From assembly GCA_028455995.1 (NCBI GenBank), contig JABELC010000006.1:2294001-2358000 (forward strand): 64,000 bases of DNA, read 5' to 3'. This stretch comes from Scleromitrula shiraiana. Lineage: Eukaryota > Ascomycota > Leotiomycetes > Helotiales > Sclerotiniaceae. The notes beneath the pieces were generated by a model. That model saw only the letters and a program-made list of their open reading frames with translations. It was not told the DNA's origin and ran no database searches. The position numbers and the translations under genes were made by a program. Below, in pieces: positions 55,294-64,000 of this stretch. The first letter of the stretch is position 1. Every line of letters begins with the position of its first letter.

Positions 55294-57349
55294 CTAGATA
55301 AGACCCCCCATCATAACCTTAATCTCCCCACCATTCCCATCTCCATCTCTCTCCCCCTCCCCAGCCCCATCATAAGTAGCCCAACTCATCACATGGTCCG
55401 TCCCCGCACTATTCATCCTATTACCCATCTCATCCCTATCTCCCACCCCCACCCCCACCCCCCTCCCCCTTGCCTTCCCAATCGCTCCTCTCCCAGACAG
55501 AACCCTCCTCACATTCCCATCACGTTCTCCCCACCCATGAGCATGAGAACTCACATCAGGCGTTCGTCCATAGTAAGCTGAGCTGCCCATACTACTTACG
55601 CTTGCGCTGGGAGCGTGATGATGGCCTCGTTGGAGACTGCTACTTCCGTGCGGCTCGAGTGGACTTGGGGACGTATAGCTTGTGTATGTTCTTTGTCCTG
55701 CATTTGAGCCCGGTGTGGATGTGGGAAGAGGTGGGGGACTGGTTGATCGCTGATGTTGGTATTGATATTGAGGCTGGGAAAACGTAATAGTAGGTGGTGC
55801 GCGCGCGGGCGCGGGCACGGGAGCACCGAGACCGAGACCAATGGGTATGGAGTGTGTGGAATTATCACGTTTGATACCGCTTGTTGTGGCTGTTGGTATT
55901 TGATTTTGATGTTGATGTTGATTTTGATGGGGTACTAGGGGTGCTGGGTATGGATTTTGGGGTTGTTGCATCTGCATTTGCATTTGGGGATAAGGAAAAG
56001 GTGGAGATGGGTAGAAATTATTCGATGGGTGTCCCCTCTTATGTGTATTTCCCTGTCCCTGCCCCTGTCCCTGTCCCTGTGTCTGATAATTCCTCCAGTC
56101 ACTACCACCCGGCATCAAAACACCATGAGGATTTCTCCGACCTCCATTTCCATTTACGCTAGTCTGTCCAGGAGTACTCATAGGACTAGGACCACTCCCC
56201 TCACTCGTCCCCTCCCCATCCATTTCTGACACCAAAACAGGTGGTGCAGGCGGTGGTGAGATCTCTCTCGAGTCGAGCTCATTGATGGTAAAAGATTCGC
56301 CGGGACGATATCCAGGTCCTGTGGAGGTCATTCCGGGGAGGAAAGGGAATGCTGGGTGAGAGGACTCGGGGGGTGGGGTTAGACCTGTTTTTTCGGGATC
56401 GGCTGGGAGGGATGCTTCATCGGGGGATGCAGAGGATGAAGATGCAATGGCGAGGAGGGGTGGCGAGGTGGCGCTAGTTTCAGTTGCTTGGGTGGCGGCG
56501 GGGATTGGTGAGGGGGTTCCGCTTCGATATCCTGTGGGAGGTTGGTTAGTTTTAGCTTTTCTTGTTTTATTTGTCTGGTCGAAACATCAAAGTATCAAAA
56601 GGTGGAACAAATAAGACCATACAACAATAAAATTAAAAATAATCAAAACAGTACAACAAAAGAAATATGAAAAAAATAAACATACTTCCACCAAAAGGAG
56701 CAAAAACATCACTCAACCCACCACTTCTTCTCTCCCCACCACTCGAAGCCGAACTAGGTGTTTGAATTGCCTTTCCTGCCGTGTTAAAAAAAGCAAATGC
56801 TGGACTTTCCGGCTCAACAAATTGTCTATTCTGTTTCTGGATCTTCTTCTGTCGTCGCTTAATACAGCAAAATAACATGATTGCGAATAATATGAAACCA
56901 ATTGCACCACCCACCGAACCCGCAATTATAGGTATGAAATTCGTTTTCGAGCTAGAAGCGGCCGGTGTAGAAGTAGGTGTCGAGGTTGGAACAATGGTCG
57001 TTGTAATTTGAATAATGGACGGCGTTGGAGTCTGTGTAGAAATTGGTGAGGAAATGGTTATAGAGGAGGTAGAAGATGATGTAGATGTGGATGTGGATGT
57101 GGTAGATGTGGATGTGGTAGATGTAGATGTGTTAGATGTAGATGTAGATGTAGATGTAGATGATATAGTGGCACCGATTGCGGCGGTGGAATCATCGGGA
57201 CATTTGGCTACTTGACATGCGTTTACGGAACAACATCCTGAGAAGTTGTTTGCATCGCATACATACCAAAGTTGTCCTGTGTTACATTCATGAGAGTCTC
57301 TTTGGAGAAGTAGATCTCGATTGAAGAGGAACCCATCATCGATAATCAT
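55294..57349 (-). CDS. Mucin-like single-pass membrane protein with Cys-rich head
   Basis: Putative cell-surface sensor of the fungal Mid2/Wsc-like layout. Two exons (57349-56686, 56531-55294; 154-nt intron) give 633 aa. Residues 20-52 carry a small Cys cluster (CNTGQLWYVCDANNFSGCCSVNACQVAKC), a head common in fungal plasma-membrane proteins. Residues 54-137 are almost pure Ser/Thr (a mucin-like stalk, O-glycosylated if outside). A membrane helix lies at 139-162 (PIIAGSVGGAIGFILFAIMLFCC), followed by KRRQKKIQK, the expected cytosolic anchor. The long tail (about 470 aa) is Pro/Gln/Ser/Gly-rich with QGQGQG and QMQMQMQQ runs and looks disordered. No N-terminal signal peptide is present, so the helix would have to act as the insertion signal. 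Role unknown. Confidence 0.75.
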
Positions 57350-60300
57350 CTTGAATTGAGATAGATTGGAATATTTGGAATTGGAACTAGATTGATGGTA
57401 GATATAGAGGCAGGTGTAAGGAAAATGATTCGAGATTGATACTAAAGTTGATTCTTATTCCTTTCTTCCTCTCCTCTACTTCTATATCCAAGAGGAGCAG
57501 GAGACTAGGAACGAGAAGAATTGAAACTTCAAATTAATTGATAAAAGAAGTAAAAAAGTAAAAGAAAATATTCAATCCGCCGACGTCGAAAGATATCGAA
57601 TCAATCAAAATCAAATCAAAATAGAGAAACAACCAAAAATTACAAACGACAACATGATAAAAAGTGTGTAGAGGTAGAAAGGTAGGAAGATTCAAAAATC
57701 TAAAAAATCACAGGTACACACGAACCTGAACTAGGGCCCAAATTTCAAGTTGGTATTCCTAAATCTTCCTTATTATGGATCCTTCCCAAGAAAAGTGAAT
57801 TCTCGAAATCATCAATAATAATAGATTCCAAGAAAAATTATGTGAAATAGTTACGAAGGTGAATGTGGAAAACCTTTCTAGGTTGGTGAGGGGGTACCGG
57901 GGACTTGGGTTGGATATCAATTTTAGACGCTCAACTAACAAGGTCCCAATAATGATCTACTGTACCAACATTAATAAATCTGCCATTTGGGAAGAGGGGA
58001 AAATAGACTAGATTGGAATATTTAGATAGGGATACTTACTAATTTGAATAAAATAACCAACACGATGATCAAGACTGAATCAAATTGATAAGGTAAGCTA
58101 AAACATTGGTTATAACTGGTGAATAACCAACTATATGTTGGTGGTGCAAGTAGAAAGGAAGAGAGAGAGGAGGTGGGAGAAAAGGTCTACAGGTGGATAC
58201 TAATAAAGGTCCTTTAAAAGGTCTACTTTACGACTCATGTTGCGCAACACATTTTGACGGCATTCCTTGTCGTTAATATAATATATTTACATGTATAGAT
58301 ATCTCAAAAGAATGCAGAGAACCTGCTTAGTACCTAGGTACTGCATAGTATCGATATATTCATTCTCGAATTCAGACGAAATGGAGGTTTATTATCCAAT
58401 AGGATATTTCAATTGAAGGTATTAAATGTAACCATTCAGGCGAGGTTCGTCTGGCAAGGTCGTACCACAACTCGGCTTGTTGCACAGCCCAAATACGGCC
58501 TATGATGAATAAAAAGAAATTAAATGAAGAGACAAAGAAAGATAAAGGGCTGAGTTATGTCTAACTCAATCCATTGATCAATAATCTAAACCCAAATAAG
58601 TATTACTTCCCCTCTATCTCTTTACGAGCCAAAAATACGCTACACTTCGCTTGACTTCAAAGTTGACTCGCCCGGATCATTTAATTTTCTTATTTTATTG
58701 TGCCACCCGTGCCACCTTTCTCAGCCCTCTATGACCATGTTGTCCAGGTCTAGGTGGTTAGTTATCTTTTCTCTGACGTTGATGAGATTGTAATCGAGGG
58801 GTCTTATTGACCTTATTCATCATGAATTAGAACTATCAACTTCAGTTCTTCTTTACCTAGCTATAAAGAAGCAACTCAACTCTATGATTTTCACCTTCAC
58901 TGTACGGTAAAAACCCAAATTTAATCTAATCTCTTTCCAACCCCATTCATCTTCATCCCCATCCCCATAAATATAAACAAACATGCAATGTAACACAAAC
59001 CAACATCACCCGTGATAAATCACAACCCTGTTACGCCGGGTCGGGTCTTAGACCGGATTCTCGCTAGCGCTAAGCCTCCTTTCACGCAAAGTAACGCCAT
59101 GGATATCGGATATCAAGTAATGCATGATCGATACTTGTCTGACAGCGATTTATTTTGTTTTTCTTAGATATTAGTATATTCTCCTCTAACCTTCTTGATA
59201 CCCAAACTACCGCCTCTCTCTTCCCGAGGTTATGGTAAGTATCATACTCCCGCGTACCCCCAGCGCTTACCACCCCAAACAACCAAACAAATCCCACAAA
59301 ATACCGCTAGCCGCCCTAAAATCCCTACGCACTCTCTGTTCTTCTTTGCCCCGCGCTTAACTTGCATTTTTTTTGCCTTCTTATCTAATATGACCTCGGG
59401 AATAAATGAATGTATAAATGACTGACGTTGATATCGAGGCGCAGTGGGCTGTATGGAAAGTATGGTTATATTTTCTTCCAAGGTTCTGCGAGTTGTCTAA
59501 TGGTTCGTATCTAGATGTCTAAATGTGGTATGGATTAGAAACATCTATCTGTTTCTGGAGTTATATCGATGTGGTTATTAGTATGCATTTATTTCAGTGT
59601 TGTGATTTCGATTGGAATTTGGTTTGGTTATATGTTATATTCGATTCTATATTACATTATATATTGTAGGATGCTGTACAGTGCATCTATGCATACAAAC
59701 ATACAATACCTTCCCCCTCTAGTTTAAAACATGTAACCTAATCATATCGAGTCAAGTCAAGTCAAGTCAAGTGAAGTCAAAACTGTCGGTCAATTAATTA
59801 CCCACAGGTAATAAGTAATAAGTATATATGCGCATAACCAATTCAACACAACTCAAACTCAACCAACTAAAACGAAACGAAAGAGATCTAACTGATTTGA
59901 TGCGTTCTAGATAGATAGATAGACTGGTCGATACGATCTTAAAGTTAAACGTTGAATGTATGAGTGAAAATTAAACACCACACCACATAACGCTAGTCCA
60001 TCTATCCATCTATCCATCTATCTGCCCACCACAAATCTTCATGCACCATCCTAATCCATCAACCTGTGATCTACCCCCCTCTTCTATTTGACACCTCATA
60101 CCTTTTACCTCCTCCTACAAACATACATGTAAACACATCCATCACCATCAATTCCATTGTCCGACTCCCATCCATCATCCATCACATCATCCATCCCATC
60201 CCAAACTTCCATATCTACTTAAATATCTACAATGATACAATCTCCCCAAAATAATCTATCCATCCATAATACCATATCACCATATCACCATATCGCCATA

Positions 60301-60474
60301 GTACCAACTCCATACTATACCTCGTACATCTAATCACCCACCCTTCTTTACTCTCCCCTATCCTATCCTACTCTCCCCTATCCTACTCTACCCTACCATA
60401 CCATATAAATCATACCAAACCATATAAATGAACCTAGCAAAACTAATCTTCTTGACTCCTCTAGATAAACAGAT

Positions 60475-60476
60475 AA

Positions 60477-60541
<65 letters not shown>

Positions 60542-60556
60542 TAGATAGATAGATAG
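60475..60556. repeat. CAGA/GATA microsatellite
   Basis: About sixteen CAGA units, directly followed by about four GATA units. Confidence 0.95.
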
Positions 60557-60719
60557 AGTATTTACTAGTATCCCATTGAGTTACTTAACCAAACTACACC
60601 AAACCAAACTAAACCAAACTAAACCAAAGCAAAGCTTTCCTCTCCATCTCCATCCTTTCCTATCTTCCTACCTACCTACCTTCCCATGAATTCATTTATT
60701 CATCCGTTATCTCTCTTTT

Positions 60720-60764
60720 CTTTCTCCCTTTCTCACTGCTCACTGCTCACTGCTCACTGCTCAC
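60720..60764. repeat. CACTGCT tandem repeat
   Basis: About five copies of a 7-bp unit CACTGCT. Confidence 0.85.
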
Positions 60765-61559
60765 TAAGCACTACAGTCCATTTGTATAGTATATTGTTGT
60801 ATTTTACTGTATTCATATCATATCATATCATATCTCATCTCATTCGTATGTATCATCTCATCTCATCTCATCTCATATCATAATGAAGTACAAACGCTAT
60901 TCCCTTCCTTTTCCTTCCATATCCACCTTTACAATCATTCATACTCTTTTTGCCCTCACACAATCAATTCATCCCATCCTCCCATCAAGCCCCCCCAAGG
61001 AGAAAATGCGAATAGGCAAAGAAAAGAAAATTATAACCCCCATAACCCCTCCGTCCATCCCTCCATTTCATTTATACCGCTCGCTCACTTACTTCGCCAT
61101 CTCGAATAGCAAGAAGTTTGATTTCCCAATTTCCCAGTCCCGAATACGCCATTCCCATTCCCATACCCAATCCCATTCCCAATCTTAACTATGTATGTAT
61201 GTACCGTGTGCATACCACCCTCAATCCCTATCGTTTCGTTTCGTTTCGTAGGGAGGAAAGTAAAGAAAAGAAAAGTAAAGTGAAACGTCGCTAATTTTCA
61301 AAATATTCATTCGTTTTTTACCATCGCCATTGCCGTCGCCGTTGACATTGCCACAATCAAGTCGTAAATCCCTTCCTTCATTAAATGTATCTTTTATATA
61401 GTAAAAAAAATCTGTTGCTGAGATGGGTATCTTTCTATGCAACCAAGTATTAGCAAAATCTTCCCCACCTAATCCAAAGCCCCCCAAGAAGTAATAAAAT
61501 AAAACTCACTCTGTAATATAATCAAATAAAAGCCCTAAAAAGCCCAAGACCAAAATCCC

Positions 61560-63327
61560 CTACTCAATACTCCTCTGCACCGACCTCCTCAATTTCCGAC
61601 TATAAACCTTCTTATCATCCGATGATCCCCAAAAGAGTTTCGATGCCTCCGGGTTAACCAACGTTCTCGGATCATACGGCGGCGAAACCTCTTCTAGAGC
61701 CGCAATGATAGCTTCGATATGAGATCTAGCGTCATCAGGTCGTTTGGCTGTGTAACATGGTGTACCATCTACACCGATTCGATGATGGAATAGACTCGTT
61801 TCAAACTTTGCTCTTGGCTGTTCTTCTGGGAAGCGGGGGCTGAAGCAGAGTTTGATTCTGAATAATCCACCGTCGAGATTTGTCATTGGACGTCCGAAAT
61901 AGGTTATGATCCAGACGAAAGGGTTTCGATCTTCCTGTTCAATATCGATTGTAACGGATGAATCTCTCTTGTAAGATTCGATAACTTGTTCGAATTGACG
62001 TTGAAGATTAGCAGCTACACTACTTTCCTTTTGTTGTGATACTTTTCCTTCCAATGCCCAATGTGCCGTTTCAGCATCCAAGGTTTTTCGAATGCATCTA
62101 AGACGTCTTTCGAGTTCAGTATAATTGAATTTTCCCTCCATACTATTCGTACCACATTCAAAAGGCATTCGAGTAAACGTTTCACCATCAGTGACTTCTT
62201 TCTTAGCTTTTTCTATAGCCAAGAGATATGAATCGTAGTACCACAAAAACCGTCGCTTACACATATCTTTAAATGGTTCAAATGATATTGAGGCTTCGTC
62301 AAAATTTGATTCCTGGTCTGGATCATTATCTTCGTTTTCACTGCCTGTTGGTATGGAAAATGATGGGGCCGCTCCGCCTAGTGATATTTGTAAATATTCC
62401 TCCAAACGTTGGATGACAGAGATTCGTAAAGTTTCGTGTCGGATCTGCAAAACTTATTAGAATGATTAGGAACGTACTAGAAATGCGATTCATACCTTTG
62501 CAACATAATCCTTTTGATATTTCTTGTCTGCCTCATCATTGGCAGTTTCAAAACCAGGCTCATTCTCATATGGATTTGATGACATCAAACTTTGAATAGA
62601 GATCAAAATTGATTCAAGACCTTGTGCAGATGACCATTCTTCTCCACGTTCTCCTCTCCATGTACTATTATATCATTAGCACTAATTTTGTAACGAATCT
62701 TCAGTTATTAGTTACCCTAGGATAGATCTAGATGCTAGTTAGCTACAAGTAAAGAAGGTAGATATAAGACGCAAAAGGAAAGGAGTATCATACAAGCAGA
62801 CTTTGCCTTGAGAGTATATATTTGGATTGAAACGACATCTTCCTCCATTTGTAGTAGTTGCTATAACACTTGGTGCTTTTGCTGGGTATTCTTTAGACTT
62901 TCATTAGCCAACAATTTGCCAATTATAACACTTCCAACTAATCCTACCTCTTGGAAATTTAATGGCGAACTAATTTCCAATTAGTATATGAATATAGAAT
63001 TTTGTGATTTGAATTTACCTCAAAGAAACCAAATTCGTAAGGAGTATCTGGTGGGCCAACGATAATTGCTTTTACGCTCCTAACATCGATATCTCTACAG
63101 GCGACTGCAAGAGCTATAAGGTGGAAAAGAAAGTATTAGTAAAAATTTATAGCACAGAATTGTATTTGGATTGAAGATAAATATATAATAACTTACATAA
63201 ATCTGTACCTCTCTGAAGATCTGCCAGCTCCTAATGATTAAATTGTCAGCCTTGCGGGCTTCGATGGCATGGATATAACTTTTGGATATATTACCTTCGC
63301 AATACGAATAACTGAATGATTCGACAT
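61560..63327 (-). CDS. Ubiquitin-conjugating enzyme-like protein with two UBC folds (UBE2Z-like)
   Basis: E2-like protein. Eight exons fit (63327-63295, 63230-63197, 63113-63020, 62969-62948, 62890-62794, a 12-nt exon 62716-62727, 62664-62496, 62444-61560), giving about 448 aa; one base of exon 3 was hard to count by hand. The N-terminal UBC fold (about 1-150) reads IVGPPDTPYEFGFFEFAIKFPREYPAKAP, then FNPNIYSQGKVCLSILGTW with the active-site Cys, and EEWSSAQGLESILISIQSLMSSNPYENEPGFE. This is closest to the UBE2Z/class E2 with long spacing. A helical middle follows, then a second UBC-like fold (about 335-440: PFVWIITYFGRPMTNLDGGLFRIKLCFSPRFP, GVDGTPCYTAKRP, HIEAIIAALEEVSPPYDP) that also keeps a Cys at the equivalent place. 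It probably acts in the cytosol or nucleus in ubiquitin transfer; partners unknown. Confidence 0.85.
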
Positions 63328-64000
63328 AGCTTTAAATAGAAAGCTTGGTGATTACACCCTTGATCAACTTACCAGATGGAAAATTAATACTTCGTACAGT
63401 AACCAGAAATTGTTGTAATAATAAGTAGAAAAGTAAAAGGTAAGTTGTTGAATATGTAGATGTTATTGAGTTCTAGAGATTTGGTATGAGTGTGGTGAGT
63501 GGGGTTTCTAATTGCTGAAGGGGGTTGAAGAAGGGCAGAAGACGATTGATGTAAGAGCGGTGAATCTGGGCAGAATATCCTTTTCACGTGCCTTTTATGG
63601 TTTAATTCTGAATAAAATCATCTTTAGTGAGGGGGGGAAGAGGAAGGCGGGAGAGGGAGGGGGGTCGTACAGAAAGCCATTTGATGAGGCTGAAACTTTT
63701 GGAACTCTCTCTGTGCATAGAACTCCAAGGCTTACAATTTTATTGCATAATTCTAGTATTAATAAATCTTATCAAATACTTTCAAAGATTCATTCACCAT
63801 AATATTGGTAATATAAAGATGAATTTGTGAAAAAAAAAAGAGAGGAAAGAGAGGAAAGAGACCTTGGAAAACAGACAGTTTTCAATGGTTCTAGGAAAAG
63901 AATTGCTAGGTAAGGCTGTGGAATATAAATTTTATAATAATGTCTTTTATAACTACTAATAATGTCTTTTACAACTACCGACATGTACTATGTATATACT
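63328..64000. other. Window end, upstream of the E2-like gene
   Basis: About 670 nt that should hold the promoter of the E2-like gene. Short frames on both strands (for example 63512-63802) show no protein-like pattern. A purine run lies at 63630-63665. Confidence 0.45.

Larger units (their letters stand above)
57350..61559. other. Large AT- and repeat-rich non-coding region
   Basis: About 4.2 kb without a convincing gene. The first 1.5 kb may be the promoter and leader of the membrane sensor gene. Repeats include AAGTC (59749-59777), CAGA then GATA (60475-60556), CACTG (60720-60764) and TCATA/TCATC (60818-60880). Frames such as 60883-61188 are low-complexity Ser/Pro/His translations. Confidence 0.5.

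Noticed and set aside
60883..61188. 101-codon Ser/Pro/His-rich frame
   Set aside because: Made of pyrimidine-rich tandem sequence; no start context, domain or topology.

Overview
The window is nuclear DNA of a filamentous ascomycete. Genes sit on both strands, most are interrupted by short GT-AG introns (about 45-130 nt, often with a CTAAC/CTAAT branch site), and the product set is fungal (Zn2Cys6 factor, Rim15 kinase, Ecm33-type protein, fungal Cys/Ser-Thr membrane sensor). The secreted IgE-binding-like protein at 8.6 kb resembles a family I associate with Botrytis and relatives, so Leotiomycetes (Helotiales, probably Sclerotiniaceae) is my best guess. That placement is inference. Intergenic DNA is AT-rich and full of microsatellites. 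I see no transposon, rRNA, tRNA or CRISPR array.

Layout. 0-6.3 kb: an aldo/keto reductase with a long N-terminal extension, a Zn2Cys6 regulator beside it, a small conserved protein and a shortened Ecm33-like gene. 6.3-8.5 kb: no gene seen. 8.6-10.8 kb: a secreted IgE-binding-like protein and an unrecognised, possibly decayed gene. 11-17 kb: eIF3d, a broken short-chain dehydrogenase, a small PPxY/TM protein and a prenylcysteine-oxidase-like enzyme carrying the same kind of N-terminal tail. 17-22 kb: a bZIP factor, a PlsC-type acyltransferase and a small tail-anchored protein. 22-25 kb: mostly empty. 25-28.4 kb: an Arg/Ser-rich protein and a cyclase-family protein, both with an apparent frame break. 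30-36 kb: the very large RIM15 kinase, preceded by about 5 kb of repeat-rich non-coding DNA. 41-47 kb: an accessory stretch with a decayed medium-chain reductase, an intact protoglobin and a broken ankyrin/STAND-type gene. 47.8-54 kb: a dense block of housekeeping genes (Tma22/DENR, Borealin-like, Rpn10, Trs23, Rpb4). 55-57.4 kb: a mucin-like membrane sensor. 57.4-61.5 kb: repeat-rich non-coding DNA. 61.5-63.3 kb: a tandem-UBC-domain E2-like protein.

The genes do not form one pathway. The conserved ones cover translation (eIF3d, Tma22), transcription (Rpb4), the proteasome and ubiquitin (Rpn10, E2-like), vesicle tethering (Trs23), chromosome segregation (Borealin) and nutrient/stasis signalling (Rim15). 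Broken or lineage-specific genes lie between them. The observations I rate highest are a tail of PPxY plus acidic-dileucine motifs shared by two adjacent membrane proteins, a 12-nt microexon next to the active-site Cys of the E2-like gene, a start codon split by an intron in TRS23, the Asp-to-Glu change at the phospho-acceptor of the Rim15 receiver domain, and a eukaryotic protoglobin. Exon joins were worked out by hand from splice consensus and reading-frame continuity. For most multi-exon genes the joined length is a multiple of three, which supports the models.
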